Shown: piece after piece, positions 22,521 to 33,029 of the stretch
How the letters are laid out: each line of letters opens with the position of its first letter
Numbering within the stretch: position 1 is the first letter of the stretch
Notes under the pieces: generated by a model
Seen by the model: only the letters and a program-made list of their open reading frames with translations
Databases searched by the model: none
What the model was told of the DNA's origin: nothing
Origin: Subtercola sp. Z020
GTDB lineage: Bacteria; Actinomycetota; Actinomycetes; Actinomycetales; Microbacteriaceae
Length of the DNA stretch: 48,557 nucleotides
Direction: 5' to 3'
NCBI RefSeq assembly: GCF_002931235.1
Contig: NZ_PSTT01000041.1
Coordinates: forward strand, 1-48,557
Translations under genes and position numbers: made by a program

Positions 22521-22772
22521 TTGCAAATCCTCCAGGTCGTCTTGCAGGTTCTGCTCGGCATAACCAGTCTGCTTCTGACTCTTCTGATCCTGCTCCACCG
22601 CGGTCGCGGCGGCGGGCTCTCAGACATGTTCGGCGGTGGCGTCACCTCCAACCTCGGTGCGTCCGGCGTCGCTGAACGCAACCTCAACCGCATCACGGTG
22701 ATCCTCGGCCTCGTCTGGGTCGCCTGCATCATCGTGCTCGGTCTCATCACCAAGTTCGACTCGGGAAGCTAG
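22521..22772 (+). CDS. secG: Preprotein translocase subunit SecG
   Basis: 83 residues with two membrane helices (about 3-23 and 56-76) separated by the cytosolic loop HRGRGGGLSDMFGGG, the SecG signature. It is the accessory subunit of the SecYEG channel. The start is a TTG at 22521 preceded by GAAAGG (22509-22514) at 6 nt; no in-frame ATG is available. Placement after gap-pgk-tpiA is conserved in actinobacteria. Confidence 0.95.
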   Translation: MQILQVVLQVLLGITSLLLTLLILLHRGRGGGLSDMFGGGVTSNLGASGVAERNLNRITVILGLVWVACIIVLGLITKFDSGS

Positions 22773-22780
22773 GGGAAATC

Positions 22781-23152
22781 ATGGCATCAGGCGGCAGCGC
22801 CATCAGGGGTTCGCGCGTCGGCGCCGGCCCCATGGGCGAACAGGATCGTGGGTACCACGCCGATCGCATCAAGATCTCGTACTGGGATGCGCTCGGCAAC
22901 GAGACCGTTCGGTACTTCGCAGCGAACCTTCCCCTCGAAGAGATCCCCGAGACCATCGACTCCCCGCAGTCGGGTCTGCCGGCCGGGCGCGACCAGTTGA
23001 ACCCACCGTCGGTCGCAAAGCTCGAGCCCTACAAGACGCACCTCGCCTACGTGAAGGAGCGTCGCACCGAAGAAGAGGCAGCGCAACTCCTCGAAGACGC
23101 CCTGGCCCAGCTCCGCGCCCGCCGCGGCACGGCTGCGCCCACCACGAAGTAG
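22781..23152 (+). CDS. rbpA: RNA polymerase-binding protein RbpA
   Basis: 123 residues. RbpA binds the primary sigma factor and the RNA polymerase beta' subunit and helps open promoters; it is restricted to actinobacteria. The basic linker GGSAIRGSRVGAGPMGE (residues 4-20), the core DRIKISYWDALGNETVRYFA and the C-terminal sigma-interaction helix PYKTHLAYVKERRTEEEAAQLLEDAL are all recognisable. The two-Cys zinc motif of Streptomyces RbpA is absent, as in mycobacteria. It starts 8 nt after secG. Confidence 0.96.
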   Translation: MASGGSAIRGSRVGAGPMGEQDRGYHADRIKISYWDALGNETVRYFAANLPLEEIPETIDSPQSGLPAGRDQLNPPSVAKLEPYKTHLAYVKERRTEEEAAQLLEDALAQLRARRGTAAPTTK

Positions 23153-23168
23153 GCGCGTCAGGCACCAC

Positions 23169-23213
23169 CAACGAAGAAGGGCCGGAGAGATGATCTCCGG
23201 CCCTTCTTCGTTG
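23169..23213. terminator. Strong bidirectional terminator (20-bp perfect stem)
   Basis: A 20-bp perfect stem (23169-23188 with 23194-23213) and a 5-nt loop GATGA lie between the convergent rbpA and pgl genes. The outer base pairs are AT-rich on both sides (GAAGAAG / CTTCTTC), so each strand ends in a T-rich run. It insulates the glycolytic and pentose-phosphate transcripts. Confidence 0.93.
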
Positions 23214-23225
23214 CGGTGATGAATG

Positions 23226-23996
23226 TCAGTAGGAGGGGGCGATCAGGTTCTCGGGAACCTGGGCCGCAGCATCCTGATCGACGAAGAAGACCGTGCGCCG
23301 ACGACCCTCGGCACCGGCGGCCGGCACCTCTTCGATCGATGCGCCAGCGAGAGCCAGGCCGAGCGGCGAAGCCTTGTCGGTGCCGGCCATGACGAGCCAG
23401 ACGCGGTCGGCCGACCGGATCACCGGCAACGTCAGGCTGAGACGGAGCGGCGGCGGCTTGGGGGAGTTCCGTACGGCGATGACGGTCTTCTCGGTCTCGG
23501 TGATGCCTTCGAGCCCGGGAAAGAGAGAGGCGATGTGACCATCGGGGCCGACGCCCAGGAACATGATGTCGAACCGGGGGTAGAGAGCACCGTCGGGGGC
23601 TGCCGCCTCGAGCTCGGCTGCATAGGCCGCAGCGGCCTCGTCGATGTCAGCGATCTCGTCTGACGAGGCGAAAGCGTGCACCTTCGCCTCGTCGACGGGA
23701 ATGTAGTCGAGCAGCGCCTCACGAGCCTGCCCGTCGTTTCGGTCGGAGCTGCCTGCCTCGACGAACCGCTCGTCGCCCCACCAGAAGCTGATGCGCTTCC
23801 AGTCGACGTTGTTCTGGGCCGGGGAGTTGCGGATGGCGGCCAGAACGGCCGTGTTCACACTCCCACCGCTCAGCACGACATGAGCCTCGTCGTTCTCGTC
23901 GAGAATGTCGATGATCTTCGTGATGAAGCGGGCGGCAACGGCTCCCGCAAGGGAGTCCTTGTCGGGGTGGACCAGAACGCGGCGATCGGTTGTCAT
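23226..23996 (-). CDS. pgl: 6-phosphogluconolactonase
   Basis: 256 residues. It hydrolyses 6-phosphoglucono-lactone in the oxidative pentose-phosphate pathway. Family motifs: HVVLSGGSVNTAVL, WWGDERFVEAGSSDRN, and FLGVGPDGHIASLFPG. It is the last gene of the tkt-to-pgl operon, 22 nt after opcA. It is cytosolic. It ends before the 20-bp terminator stem shared with rbpA. Confidence 0.96.
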   Translation of the reverse strand: MTTDRRVLVHPDKDSLAGAVAARFITKIIDILDENDEAHVVLSGGSVNTAVLAAIRNSPAQNNVDWKRISFWWGDERFVEAGSSDRNDGQAREALLDYIPVDEAKVHAFASSDEIADIDEAAAAYAAELEAAAPDGALYPRFDIMFLGVGPDGHIASLFPGLEGITETEKTVIAVRNSPKPPPLRLSLTLPVIRSADRVWLVMAGTDKASPLGLALAGASIEEVPAAGAEGRRRTVFFVDQDAAAQVPENLIAPSY

Positions 23997-24018
23997 GAAA
24001 TTCAGCCCTATTTGCTAC

Positions 24019-24993
24019 TCAAGACCGGCTCTGAAAGCCGACATCGGTCGTTTCGAACAGTTCCGCAAGCCCTACGGAGATCACTTCACCATACAGGTCG
24101 TCGGGGTCGAGCCTGCGCAGCTCCTCTGCGAGACAGTCGCGGAGGTTGCGGCGGGGCAGAGCCAGGTCGTGGGTGGGCTGGTTGGGCTGGATCAGCGTGG
24201 CGACGTTCGGGATCTCGCGCACCAGTTCGATCTCGCCCGAGGCCCGAATGAGCTTGACGCTGTGGATGCCGCTTGATCCGTTCGCCCGCTTGGTCAGCCC
24301 GTAGGTGACCGGCGCTTCGAGCTGGTGGCCGAGCCAGGCGGCGAGCAGCAGCGTCGACGGTGAGTCCGACGCGCCCTGCACCTCCACCGAGAGCACCGGC
24401 TCGAACGGGGGCTGGTCGAGCACCGCGGCGAGCTGCGCCCGCCACAGGGTCAACCGCGTCCACGCGAAGTCCGTGTCGCCCGGGGCGTAGGTCTCCGAGA
24501 GCCGGATGAGGGATTCCACCGGGTTGGGGTGGTTCGAGGCATCCGTGATCCGTCGCTGGGCGATGCGGCCGAGGCTCGAGGTCGACGCCTTGTCGGGCGA
24601 CTCACCGGGCCACCACACCACGACGGGTGCGTCAGGCAGGAGCAGGCCGGTGACCAGCCCCTCTTCGTCGGAGGCTGCGGCGCCGTACGCCTTCAGCAGC
24701 ACGACCTCGCTCGCGCCGGCGTCGCCGCCCACGCGGATCTGGGCGTCGAGGCGAGCACCCCGGCCCGTGCGGGCGCCGTCGGACTCGGTGTCGGTCGAGA
24801 CCACGATGACGCGCATCGGGTGCTCGCGCGAAGCGTCGTTGGCGGCCTCGATGGCCTCCTCCTCGGCCCCGAGGCTCGTACGGATGACGAGCGTCAGAAC
24901 GCGGCCGAGGGCGACGGCGCCGCCCTCCTCGCGGATCTTGACGAGCGCCTTCGAGATCTTGCTGGTATTGGTGTCGGGAAAGTCGACGATCAC
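24019..24993 (-). CDS. opcA: Glucose-6-phosphate dehydrogenase assembly protein OpcA
   Basis: 324 residues. It matches actinobacterial OpcA, which is needed for full glucose-6-phosphate dehydrogenase activity and oligomerisation. Features include MIVDFPDTNTSKISKAL at the start, LLPDAPVVVWWPGESP in the middle and DPDDLYGEVI near the end. Its ATG overlaps the zwf stop by 4 nt, consistent with a stoichiometric partner of Zwf. Confidence 0.95.
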   Translation of the reverse strand: MIVDFPDTNTSKISKALVKIREEGGAVALGRVLTLVIRTSLGAEEEAIEAANDASREHPMRVIVVSTDTESDGARTGRGARLDAQIRVGGDAGASEVVLLKAYGAAASDEEGLVTGLLLPDAPVVVWWPGESPDKASTSSLGRIAQRRITDASNHPNPVESLIRLSETYAPGDTDFAWTRLTLWRAQLAAVLDQPPFEPVLSVEVQGASDSPSTLLLAAWLGHQLEAPVTYGLTKRANGSSGIHSVKLIRASGEIELVREIPNVATLIQPNQPTHDLALPRRNLRDCLAEELRRLDPDDLYGEVISVGLAELFETTDVGFQSRS

Positions 24994-26531
24994 GGGCGTC
25001 TCCAGGTTCTTCCGTCGCGGGCGAGCAGTTCATCGGCAGAGTCGGGGCCCCAGGTACCGGGCCGGTACTGGTCGGGCTGGCCCTGGGTTGCCCAGTACTC
25101 CTCGATCGGGTCGAGGATCTTCCACGACAGCTCCACCTCCTGGTGGCGCGGGAAGAGGGGCGGGTCGCCCAGCAGAACGTCGAGGATGAGACGTTCGTAG
25201 GCCTCGGGGGAGGCCTCCGTGAACGCGTGGCCGTATCCGAAGTCCATCGTCACGTCACGCACCTGCACACCGGCGCCGGGAACCTTCGAACCGAACCGGA
25301 TCGTCACGCCCTCGTCGGGCTGCACGCGGATCACCAGGGCGTTCGAGCCGAGCTCAGAGGTCTGGCTCTCTGCGAACAGGTGCTGCGGAGCGCGCTTGAA
25401 GACGACGGCGATCTCGGTGACGCGTCGACCGAGGCGCTTGCCTGCGCGCAGGTAGAACGGCACGCCGTCCCAGCGGCGGGTTCCGATGTCGATGCGCAGA
25501 GCGGCATACGTCTCGGTGGTCGACTGCGGGTTCATGCCGTCTTCTTCGAGGAAGCCCGGCACGTACTCACCGCCCTGCCAACCGCTCGAGTACTGGCCAC
25601 GGGCCGTCGAGTGCGAGAGGTCCTTCGGCAGCTTGACGGCCGCGAGCACCTTCTCCTTCTCGGCACGCAGGTCGGCGGCGTTGAACGAGATGGGCTCCTC
25701 CATGGCCGTCAGCGCCATGAGCTGCAGCAGGTGGTTCTGGATCACGTCGCGTGCCGCGCCGATGCCGTCGTAGTACCCGGCCCGGCCACCGACGCCGATG
25801 TCCTCGGCCATGGTGATCTGCACGTGGTCGACGTAGTTGCCGTTCCAGATGGGTTCGTACAGCTGGTTCGCGAAGCGCAGCGCGAGGATGTTCTGCACCG
25901 TCTCCTTGCCCAGGTAGTGGTCGATGCGGAACACGTCATCGGGGGCGAACACCGACTCCACGACGTCGTTCAGTTCGCGGGCGGTCTTCAGGTCGCTGCC
26001 GAACGGCTTCTCGATGACGACGCGTCGCCACTGGCCGGGCTCCGGGCGGGCGAGCCCCGAACGGCGGAGCTGCTCGGTGACGAGCGGGAAGGCCTTCGGC
26101 GGAATCGAGAGGTAGAACGCATGGTTGCCCATCGTGCCGCGCGAGGAGTCGAGCTCGTCGATGACCTCCTTGAGGTGCTCGAACGCCGAGTCGTCGTCGA
26201 ACTCACCCGAGACGAACCGGATGCCCTCCGAGAGCTGGCGCCAGACATCCTCGTCGAACGGGGTGCGGGCGTACTCCTTGACGGAGTCGTGCACGACCCG
26301 CTCGAAGTCCTGGTCCTCCCAGTCGCGCCGGGCGAACCCGACGAGCGAGAAGCCCGGTGGCAGGAGCCCCCGGCTGGCCAGATCGTAGACCGCTGGCATG
26401 AGCTTCTTGCGTGACAGGTCGCCCGTGACACCGAAGATGATGAGGGCGCTGGGCCCCGCGATCCGGTTGAGGCGGCGGTCAGACGGAAGTCTCAGCGGGT
26501 TGAAATCCGGGGTGATTTCTACCGGTGGCAT
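24990..26531 (-). CDS. zwf: Glucose-6-phosphate dehydrogenase
   Basis: 513 residues. It oxidises glucose 6-phosphate, producing NADPH. The coenzyme motif IFGVTGDLSRKKLMP and the substrate/catalytic motif RIDHYLGKE are clear. The ATG at 26531 has AAGGAG 4 nt upstream. It overlaps opcA by 4 nt and follows pgi after a 76-bp gap that contains a GC-rich hairpin. Confidence 0.97.
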   Translation of the reverse strand: MPPVEITPDFNPLRLPSDRRLNRIAGPSALIIFGVTGDLSRKKLMPAVYDLASRGLLPPGFSLVGFARRDWEDQDFERVVHDSVKEYARTPFDEDVWRQLSEGIRFVSGEFDDDSAFEHLKEVIDELDSSRGTMGNHAFYLSIPPKAFPLVTEQLRRSGLARPEPGQWRRVVIEKPFGSDLKTARELNDVVESVFAPDDVFRIDHYLGKETVQNILALRFANQLYEPIWNGNYVDHVQITMAEDIGVGGRAGYYDGIGAARDVIQNHLLQLMALTAMEEPISFNAADLRAEKEKVLAAVKLPKDLSHSTARGQYSSGWQGGEYVPGFLEEDGMNPQSTTETYAALRIDIGTRRWDGVPFYLRAGKRLGRRVTEIAVVFKRAPQHLFAESQTSELGSNALVIRVQPDEGVTIRFGSKVPGAGVQVRDVTMDFGYGHAFTEASPEAYERLILDVLLGDPPLFPRHQEVELSWKILDPIEEYWATQGQPDQYRPGTWGPDSADELLARDGRTWRRP

Positions 26532-26563
26532 CGTGCTCCTTGCGTGTGCGCTTGGTGTGTGGG

Positions 26564-26592
26564 GGCCGGCGCCCGGAGAGCGAACGCCGGCC
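26564..26592 (-). other. GC-rich hairpin inside the pentose-phosphate operon (pgi-zwf gap)
   Basis: GGCCGGCG (26564-26571) pairs with CGCCGGCC (26585-26592) around a 13-nt loop. It sits in the only sizeable gap of the six-gene operon and could act as a partial terminator or mRNA processing/stability element. There is no T tract. Confidence 0.5.
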
Positions 26593-26607
26593 GGTGAAGC
26601 GGGGTGC

Positions 26608-28215
26608 CTAGGTGATCGCGTCGAACAGACGCGAGACCTCGGCGCGATCGGTGAGGTTCAGCCGCAGAACCGGCCGACCGTGCTGCTCGAGAACGCTGGC
26701 GTCACCCGCGGCCTGGGCCTGGATGAGCTGGCCGAGCGTGAACGGTCGACCCGGCACGGCCAGATCGCTGGGTGCGTTCTCGGTGATCTGCAGGAAGGTG
26801 CCGACGGCAGGCCCGCCCTTGTGGAACTGGCCCGTCGAGTGCAGGAACCGGGGGCCCCAGCCGAACGTCACCGGTCGGTCGACCTTCGCGGCGACGGCAT
26901 CCCGAAGCTCGGCGAGCTGGGGGAGTGCGAGCCGGTCGACGTAGGCCTGGATCGACACGTAGCCGTCACCGGGCGTCTCGGCCACGAGGGCTGCGACGGC
27001 GGAGGCGATCGTGTCGACGCCGGCCAGAACGGACGCCGTGCCCCGCACCTCGATGCCGCCGTCGGTGAAGACCGGCGCCTCGGGCTCGGGACGGGCATCC
27101 AGCAGGCCGCGTGTTGCGACCTTCGCCGACTCCACGTCGGGCTGGTCGAACGGGTTGATGCCGAGCAGGTGACCAGCGACAGCGACGGCGTACTCCCAGG
27201 TCAGCAGCAGCCCGCCGAGCGAACCGCTGACCAGGATCTCGCCCTCGTGGCGGTGGGCCGGCAGCAGGTGGAACTGGTCGGCCTCCTTCACGAGCCGAAC
27301 GACCTGGAGGTCGTCGAGACCCTCCGCGAGTTCGGGCGACGCCGTGTCGAGCACGACGGGAAGCAGGCCGCGGCCGATCTTTCCCGTCGACTCGGCGATC
27401 AGCTGTTCGGCCCAGTCGGCGAACCCGACGATGTGCGTGCCATCAGAGACGATGCCGAGCTTGTTCTTCAGCGGTGTCGTACCGGCGATCGCAGCACCCA
27501 GGATGAGACCCGGGTTGTCGGCGTCGTCGGTCGCCAGGTAGAGCTCGATGGCCTCTGCCTCGTCGAGCAGCTCGCCGAGGTCGGCACCGGCGAGTCCCGA
27601 CGGAACCAGACCGAAGGCGGTGAGCGCCGAGTAGCGCCCGCCCACGTTCGGGTCGGCGAGGAAGACGCGGTAACCGGCCTCCCTCGCCGAGGCCTCGAGC
27701 GGCGAACCGGGGTCGGTCACCACGACGATGCGTTCGGCCGGGTCGATTCCGCTGTCGCGGAAGGCCTGCTCGTAGATGCGCAGCTGGCTGTCGGTCTCGA
27801 CCGTCGAGCCCGACTTCGACGAGACGACGAGAACGGATGTCGCGAGCCGGTCGTTCAGGGCGGCCTCGACCTGAGTCGGGGCCGTCGAGTCCAGCACCGT
27901 CAGCTCGACGCCGGCGGTGCGCGTGATGACCTCGGGCGCGAGGGACGAGCCACCCATGCCCGCGAGCACGACGTGGTTCACCCCCTTCGCGACGAGGTCG
28001 TCCCGCAGGGCCGCGATCTCGGCGACGAGCGGACGGGAGACCGAGACGGCCTCCGTCCACCCGAGGCGCTTCGAGGCCTCGGCCTCGGCCTCAGCGCCCC
28101 AGAGCACCGGGTCGAGACCCGTGATGCTCGAGGCGACGAGGTCGTCGACCAGCTGCGGAACGTGGGTGTCGACCGCAACAGCGGCCGCCCCACTCACATG
28201 GACCCTTACGCTCAC
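26608..28215 (-). CDS. pgi: Glucose-6-phosphate isomerase
   Basis: 535 residues. It interconverts glucose 6-phosphate and fructose 6-phosphate. It carries [14 protein letters not shown], the [17 protein letters not shown] phosphate-binding block and the C-terminal lysine region. The frame is open further upstream, but the GTG at 28215 ([11 protein letters not shown]) overlaps the tal stop by 4 nt (GTGA) and gives the expected length. Having pgi inside the tkt-tal-zwf operon joins upper glycolysis to the pentose cycle. Confidence 0.95.
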   Translation of the reverse strand: MSVRVHVSGAAAVAVDTHVPQLVDDLVASSITGLDPVLWGAEAEAEASKRLGWTEAVSVSRPLVAEIAALRDDLVAKGVNHVVLAGMGGSSLAPEVITRTAGVELTVLDSTAPTQVEAALNDRLATSVLVVSSKSGSTVETDSQLRIYEQAFRDSGIDPAERIVVVTDPGSPLEASAREAGYRVFLADPNVGGRYSALTAFGLVPSGLAGADLGELLDEAEAIELYLATDDADNPGLILGAAIAGTTPLKNKLGIVSDGTHIVGFADWAEQLIAESTGKIGRGLLPVVLDTASPELAEGLDDLQVVRLVKEADQFHLLPAHRHEGEILVSGSLGGLLLTWEYAVAVAGHLLGINPFDQPDVESAKVATRGLLDARPEPEAPVFTDGGIEVRGTASVLAGVDTIASAVAALVAETPGDGYVSIQAYVDRLALPQLAELRDAVAAKVDRPVTFGWGPRFLHSTGQFHKGGPAVGTFLQITENAPSDLAVPGRPFTLGQLIQAQAAGDASVLEQHGRPVLRLNLTDRAEVSRLFDAIT

Positions 28216-29333
28216 TTCGCGGCATCCAGAGCCGTCTGTACGGTCTCGAGCAGTTCGTTCCACGAAACGATGAACTTCTCGACGCCCTCCTTCTCGAGCA
28301 GCTCGGTGACCTCGGCGTAGGAGATGCCCTGCGCGGCGATCGCGTCGAGCACCTTGTTCGCCTGGGCGTAGCTGCCGGCGATCGTGTTGCCGGTGATCAC
28401 GCCGTGGTCGAACGTCGCGTCGAGGGTCTTCTCGGGCATGGTGTTGACGACCTCGGGTGCGGCGAGCTCGACCACGTAGGTCGTGTCGGGAACCTCGGGG
28501 TCTTTGACACCGGTGGATGCCCAGAGCGGGCGCTGCTTGTTGGCACCGGCCTCGAGCAGCACCTTCGCGCGCTCGGTGTCGAAGGCCTGCTCGAAGACCT
28601 CGTAGGCGAGCTGGGCGTTCGCGACGCCCGCCTTGCTCTTGAGGGCGAGGGCGTCGTCGGTGCCGATGGCCACGAGGCGCTTGTCGATCTCCGTGTCGAC
28701 GCGCGACACGAAGAAGGAGGCGACGGAGTGGATCTTCGACAGGTCTTCGCCGTTCGCCTGGGCCTGCTCGAGGCCGGCGAGGTAGGCGTTGATGACGTCG
28801 CGGTAGCGCTCGAGGCTGAAGATCAGGGTGACGTTCACGCTGATGCCGGCCGCGATGGTGGCCGTGATGGCCTCGAGGCCCTCGATCGTCGCGGGGATCT
28901 TGATCAGCACGTTCTCTTTGTCGACCTTGTCGAACAGTTCCTTGGCCTGCTTGATCGTCGCCGCAGCGTCGTTCGCGAAGCCCGGCTCGACCTCGATCGA
29001 GACACGGCCGTCGAAGCCGTTCGTCGCGTCGTAGATCGGGCGGAAGATGTCGCAGCCCTGCGCGACGTCGCTCGTGGTGATCTCGAACACGGCGTCGGTG
29101 ACGTTCGTGCCCTTCGCCGCGAGCTCGCGCACCTGCTCGTCGTACGCCTCGCCCTTGGCGAGGGCCGACGCGAAGATCGACGGGTTCGTGGTGACCCCGA
29201 CGACGTTCTTCTCGGCGATGAGCTTCTGCAGGTTGTCGGTCTTCAGCCGCTCGCGCGACAGGTCGTCGAGCCAGATGCTGACGCCGACGGCAGAGAGCTG
29301 TGCGGTGGGAGTGGATTCTCGGGTATCGGTCAT
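28212..29333 (-). CDS. tal: Transaldolase
   Basis: 373 residues, the length of the long actinobacterial transaldolases. It moves a dihydroxyacetone unit between sugar phosphates. It shows [25 protein letters not shown], the Schiff-base lysine segment [13 protein letters not shown] and [11 protein letters not shown]. The ATG at 29333 has AAGGAG about 10 nt upstream. It lies between tkt (40-bp gap) and pgi (4-nt overlap). Confidence 0.97.
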   Translation of the reverse strand: MTDTRESTPTAQLSAVGVSIWLDDLSRERLKTDNLQKLIAEKNVVGVTTNPSIFASALAKGEAYDEQVRELAAKGTNVTDAVFEITTSDVAQGCDIFRPIYDATNGFDGRVSIEVEPGFANDAAATIKQAKELFDKVDKENVLIKIPATIEGLEAITATIAAGISVNVTLIFSLERYRDVINAYLAGLEQAQANGEDLSKIHSVASFFVSRVDTEIDKRLVAIGTDDALALKSKAGVANAQLAYEVFEQAFDTERAKVLLEAGANKQRPLWASTGVKDPEVPDTTYVVELAAPEVVNTMPEKTLDATFDHGVITGNTIAGSYAQANKVLDAIAAQGISYAEVTELLEKEGVEKFIVSWNELLETVQTALDAAK

Positions 29334-29374
29334 AGTGTGTGTCTCCTTGAAGAGGGGGGTCAGGTGAGTGAGGG

Positions 29375-31471
29375 CTACTTGAGGCCGTTGATCGAGACCT
29401 TGGCGGCCTCGATGGCGGCGCCGGTGGTCATGCCGAACTCACGGAACAGCGTCTTGTAGTCGGCAGAGGCGCCGAAGTGCTCGATCGAGACGCTCTTGCC
29501 GGCGTCGCCGACGTAGCCGCGCCAGGTCAGCGCGAGGCCGGCCTCGATCGACACACGGGCCTTGACGGCCGCGGGGAGCACCGACTCGCGGTACTCGGCG
29601 GTCTGCTCCTCGAACCACTCGAGGCACGGAGCCGACACGACGCGGGCGTTGATGCCGTCGGCCTTCAGCAGTTCGCGCGCATCGACGGCGATCTGAACCT
29701 CGGAGCCGGTCGCGATGAAGATCACGTCGGGGGTGCCGTTCGGAGCCTCGGCGAGCACGTAGGCGCCCTTCGAGGTGAACTTCGCCGAGGCGAACGTGTC
29801 TCCGGATGCCTCGCCCTCGCCGCGCTCGTACACCGGGATGTTCTGGCGGGTGAGCGCCAGCCCGGCCGGGCCCTTGCGGCGTTCGAGGATCGTCTTCCAC
29901 GCGTAGGCGACCTCGTTCGCGTCACCGGGGCGCACGACATCCAGTCCCGGAATCGCGCGGAGCGCAGCGAGCTGCTCGATCGGCTGGTGCGTCGGACCGT
30001 CTTCGCCGAGGGCGACGGAGTCGTGCGTCCACACGTAGATCGCGGGGGACTTCATCAGCGCAGCGAGACGCACGGGGGGCCGCATGTAGTCGCTGAAGAT
30101 GAGGAAGGTGCCGCCGAACGGGCGGGTGTTGCCGTGCAGCACGATCCCGTTCAGGATCGAGCCCATGGCGTGCTCGCGGATGCCGAAGTGCAGCACACGG
30201 CCGTAGGGGTTGCCGGTCCACTCGTGGGTGGAACGCTCGGCGGGCACGAAGGATGCGCCCGACTCGATCGTCGTGTTGTTCGACTCGGCGAGGTCGGCCG
30301 AGCCGCCCCAGAACTCGGGCATGACGCCGGCGATCGCGTTGACGACCTTGCCGGAGGCAGCACGGGTCGAGACCTCTTTGCCTGCTTCGAAGCTCGGCAG
30401 GGCCTCTTCGAGACCGTCGGGCACATCGCCCTTCAGGATGCGGTCGAGCAGAACCTTCTTCTCGGGGTTCGCGGCGGCCCAGGCGTCGAAGCCGACCTGC
30501 CACTCCTCGTGGGCCGCGGTTCCGCGGGTGAGGGCCTCGCGGGTGTGGCTGATGACCTCGTCTGAGACGACGAACGTCTCGTCGGGGTTGAAGCCGAGCA
30601 CCTCCTTGAGGCCGGCGAGCTCCTCTGCGCCGAGCGCCGATCCGTGGATCTTGCCGGTGTTCTGCTTCTTCGGGCTCGGCCACCCGATGATGGTCTTCAG
30701 GATGATCAGGCTGGGCTTGCTCGTCTCCGCCTTGGCAGCCTCGATCGCCTCGGCGAGCGACTGCACGTCTTCGACGTACTGGCCGGTCTTCTTCCAGTCG
30801 ACGACCTGCACGTGCCAGTGCAGCGCCTCGTAGCGCGCCTTGACGTCTTCGGTGAAGGCGATGTTGGTGTCGTCTTCGATCGAGATCTGGTTGCTGTCGT
30901 AGAACGCGATCAGGTTGCCGAGCTCCTGGTGACCGGCGAGCGACGACGCCTCGTTGGTGACGCCCTCCTCCATGTCACCGTCGCCGGCGATCGTGTAGAT
31001 GAAGTGGTCGAACGGGCTCGTGCCGGGTTCGGCATCCGGGTCGAAGAGGCCGCGCTCGAAGCGGGCGGCGTACGCGAAGCCGACGGCGGAGGCGAGGCCC
31101 TGGCCGAGCGGGCCGGTGGTGATCTCGACACCGTCGGTGTGGCCGTACTCCGGGTGGCCGGGCGTGAGGGAGCCCCAGGTGCGGAGCTTCTTCAGGTCGT
31201 CGAGCTCGAGGCCGTAGCCGCCCAGGTAGAGCTGGATGTAGAGCGTGAGCGAGCTGTGGCCCACCGAGAGGATGAAGCGGTCCCGGCCGATCCACTCGTT
31301 GTCGCTCGGGTCGCGACGCATCTCCTTCTGAAAGAGGAGGTAGGCCAGAGGGGCGAGGCTGATCGCCGTTCCCGGATGGCCGTTGCCGACCTTCTCCACA
31401 GCGTCAGCAGCGAGAACCTTCGCTGTGCTGACGGCCTTGTCGTCGATTGAATCCCACTGCAGTGATGCCAC
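29375..31471 (-). CDS. tkt: Transketolase
   Basis: 698 residues. This thiamine-diphosphate enzyme transfers two-carbon units. It has [19 protein letters not shown], the ThDP motif region [19 protein letters not shown], and [22 protein letters not shown]. First gene of the pentose-phosphate operon. The start is a GTG at 31471; no strong Shine-Dalgarno sequence precedes it. It is divergent from ctaB, an arrangement common in actinobacteria. Confidence 0.97.
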   Translation of the reverse strand: MASLQWDSIDDKAVSTAKVLAADAVEKVGNGHPGTAISLAPLAYLLFQKEMRRDPSDNEWIGRDRFILSVGHSSLTLYIQLYLGGYGLELDDLKKLRTWGSLTPGHPEYGHTDGVEITTGPLGQGLASAVGFAYAARFERGLFDPDAEPGTSPFDHFIYTIAGDGDMEEGVTNEASSLAGHQELGNLIAFYDSNQISIEDDTNIAFTEDVKARYEALHWHVQVVDWKKTGQYVEDVQSLAEAIEAAKAETSKPSLIILKTIIGWPSPKKQNTGKIHGSALGAEELAGLKEVLGFNPDETFVVSDEVISHTREALTRGTAAHEEWQVGFDAWAAANPEKKVLLDRILKGDVPDGLEEALPSFEAGKEVSTRAASGKVVNAIAGVMPEFWGGSADLAESNNTTIESGASFVPAERSTHEWTGNPYGRVLHFGIREHAMGSILNGIVLHGNTRPFGGTFLIFSDYMRPPVRLAALMKSPAIYVWTHDSVALGEDGPTHQPIEQLAALRAIPGLDVVRPGDANEVAYAWKTILERRKGPAGLALTRQNIPVYERGEGEASGDTFASAKFTSKGAYVLAEAPNGTPDVIFIATGSEVQIAVDARELLKADGINARVVSAPCLEWFEEQTAEYRESVLPAAVKARVSIEAGLALTWRGYVGDAGKSVSIEHFGASADYKTLFREFGMTTGAAIEAAKVSINGLK

Positions 31472-31554
31472 GAGGTTTAGAGCCCTTCTTCGGTTGCCGA
31501 CGCGGTAGGAAGCCCGGACACCAATGAGCCGCAGGTGATTCCCACCTCGCTTCC

Positions 31555-31560
31555 AGTATA
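31555..31560 (-). promoter_or_regulatory. -10 box of the tkt operon promoter
   Basis: TATACT on the minus strand (31560-31555), about 84 nt before the tkt start. It implies a 5' leader of roughly 75 nt. No clear -35 and no recognisable riboswitch was seen in the leader. Confidence 0.55.
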
Positions 31561-31608
31561 GAGATTCAGCAGTGCCGCCCGCCTGCCCGTGCCGACTTCT
31601 ACGCGCCG

Positions 31609-31614
31609 TAAACT
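31609..31614 (+). promoter_or_regulatory. -10 box of the ctaB promoter
   Basis: TAAACT is placed so that transcription would begin near 31621. It lies about 50 bp from the divergent tkt -10. Confidence 0.45.
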
Positions 31615-31652
31615 ATGCTGGGGTGGGTATGTCGAGCGCAGTTAGAGGAGCA

Positions 31653-32573
31653 ATGGACGTTGCTGTAGAAGGCCGAGTCGAGCGCCCGCGGATTTCCGTG
31701 GGCCAGAAGGCCAGGGCATACGTCGCACTGACGAAGCCGCGGGTCATGGAGCTGCTGCTCGTGACGACGGTTCCGGTGATGATCCTGGCGCAGGGGGGCA
31801 TCCCGAACCTCTGGCTGGTCTTCGCGACCCTGATCGGCGGGGCTCTGAGCGCGGGCGGCGCCGGAGCGTTCAACTGCTACATCGACCGTGACATCGACCG
31901 GGTGATGAACCGCACCAAGTCCCGGCCGCTGGTCACCGGCGAACTCTCCGACCGCGAGGCGCTCGTCTTCGCCTGGGTGCTGGCCATCGGGTCGACGCTC
32001 TGGTTCGGGCTGCTGGTGAACTGGTTCACCGCGCTGCTCTCGGTCATCGCGATCTTCCTCTACGCGGTCGTCTACACGATCATCCTGAAGCGGCACACGT
32101 CGCAGAACATCATCTGGGGCGGAACCGCGGGCTGCATGCCCGTGCTGATCGGCTGGGCAGCGGTCACCAATTCGCTCGACTGGCCGGCGTGGATCCTGTT
32201 CGGCGTCATCTTCCTCTGGACACCGCCGCACTACTGGCCGCTGTCGATGCGCTACCGGGAGGACTACAAGTCCGTCGGTGTGCCGATGCTGGCGGTCGTT
32301 CGCGGGCAGTCGGTGGTGGGCCTGCAGACGATCCTCTACGCGTGGGCGACGGTGGCGTGCTCCCTGCTGCTCATCCCGGTGGCGTCGATGGGCATCGTGT
32401 ACTCGGTCGCGGCGGTCGCCTCGGGCGGCTGGTTCATCTACGAGACGCACCGTCTCTACGGCGCGGCGATCCGCCACGGCTCTGTGAAGCCGATGCGCGT
32501 CTTCCACGCCTCGATCACCTACCTCACCATCCTCTTCCTGGCGATCGCGATCGACCCCCTCCTCCCCTTCTAG
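31653..32573 (+). CDS. ctaB: Protohaem IX farnesyltransferase (haem O synthase)
   Basis: 306 residues from this start, polytopic with about eight to nine membrane helices. It attaches farnesyl to haem B, giving haem O for haem A of cytochrome aa3. The UbiA-type motif [20 protein letters not shown] carries the Asp residues that bind Mg-diphosphate. A second Asp-rich loop is replaced by [13 protein letters not shown]. Starts at 31623 (GTG), 31629 (ATG) and 31653 (ATG) are in frame. I chose the last because GAGGAG (31645-31650) precedes it, though only 2 nt away, so the start is uncertain. It is convergent with the next gene, sharing CTAG at the stops. Confidence 0.93.
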   Translation: MDVAVEGRVERPRISVGQKARAYVALTKPRVMELLLVTTVPVMILAQGGIPNLWLVFATLIGGALSAGGAGAFNCYIDRDIDRVMNRTKSRPLVTGELSDREALVFAWVLAIGSTLWFGLLVNWFTALLSVIAIFLYAVVYTIILKRHTSQNIIWGGTAGCMPVLIGWAAVTNSLDWPAWILFGVIFLWTPPHYWPLSMRYREDYKSVGVPMLAVVRGQSVVGLQTILYAWATVACSLLLIPVASMGIVYSVAAVASGGWFIYETHRLYGAAIRHGSVKPMRVFHASITYLTILFLAIAIDPLLPF

Positions 32574-33007
32574 GGGAGCCTTTCGAAGAGGGGCGCGATG
32601 GATGCCACGGCCGCTTCATACTGCGTGCGATCGAAGATGAAGGGGCCGAAGGCGGAGTAGTCGCGATCCGAACGGTAGGGCTGACGGAACTTCTGCCAGC
32701 CGACGGTATCGGAGCTTGTCGCGACCTCGATCGCCAGCGGCCAGCAGGCCATCTCACCGCATTCGCAGCCAAGCGCGAAGACCCGATCACCGGCCGGATG
32801 TTCACCCAGCCAGTATGCGGCGGCCGAACCGAGACCGAAGACGGTCGGGAAGAGTCCGCCGTAGCCACCAGCCGGGTCCCACCCCCGGCCCACCTCGAAC
32901 GCGGTAACCAGCGCGGTGAGTGGCGAACCGTCGATGACGGGCAGCACCTCCATCGCATTCATGTCGGCAGAGAACGCCGTGCGGTAGGTCAGAGTGTTGA
33001 GAGACAC
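32570..33007 (-). CDS. Uncharacterised protein with CECGxxxCWP motif
   Basis: 145 residues, not assigned to a named family. The centre carries [19 protein letters not shown], a three-cysteine motif that may bind a metal or be redox active. It is followed by [31 protein letters not shown], a motif I recall from other short actinobacterial hypothetical proteins. There is no signal peptide or membrane segment. The GTG start at 33007 is supported by TATGAT ending 6 nt upstream. It sits between ctaB and ctaA but points the same way as ctaA. Its stop overlaps ctaB's stop in CTAG (32570-32573). Confidence 0.75.
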   Translation of the reverse strand: MSLNTLTYRTAFSADMNAMEVLPVIDGSPLTALVTAFEVGRGWDPAGGYGGLFPTVFGLGSAAAYWLGEHPAGDRVFALGCECGEMACWPLAIEVATSSDTVGWQKFRQPYRSDRDYSAFGPFIFDRTQYEAAVASIAPLFERLP

Positions 33008-33013
33008 ACGACC

Positions 33014-33019
33014 ATCATA
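33014..33019 (-). promoter_or_regulatory. -10 box of a leaderless promoter for the CECG-motif gene
   Basis: TATGAT on the minus strand (33019-33014), 6 nt (GGTCGT) before the GTG at 33007. It lies just after the ctaA stop. Confidence 0.6.
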
Positions 33020-33029
33020 TGAGCAATGT

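Noticed and set aside
26398-28320. 640-residue plus-strand frame opposite zwf and pgi
   Set aside because: Antisense shadow with Arg/Gly/Val-rich composition.
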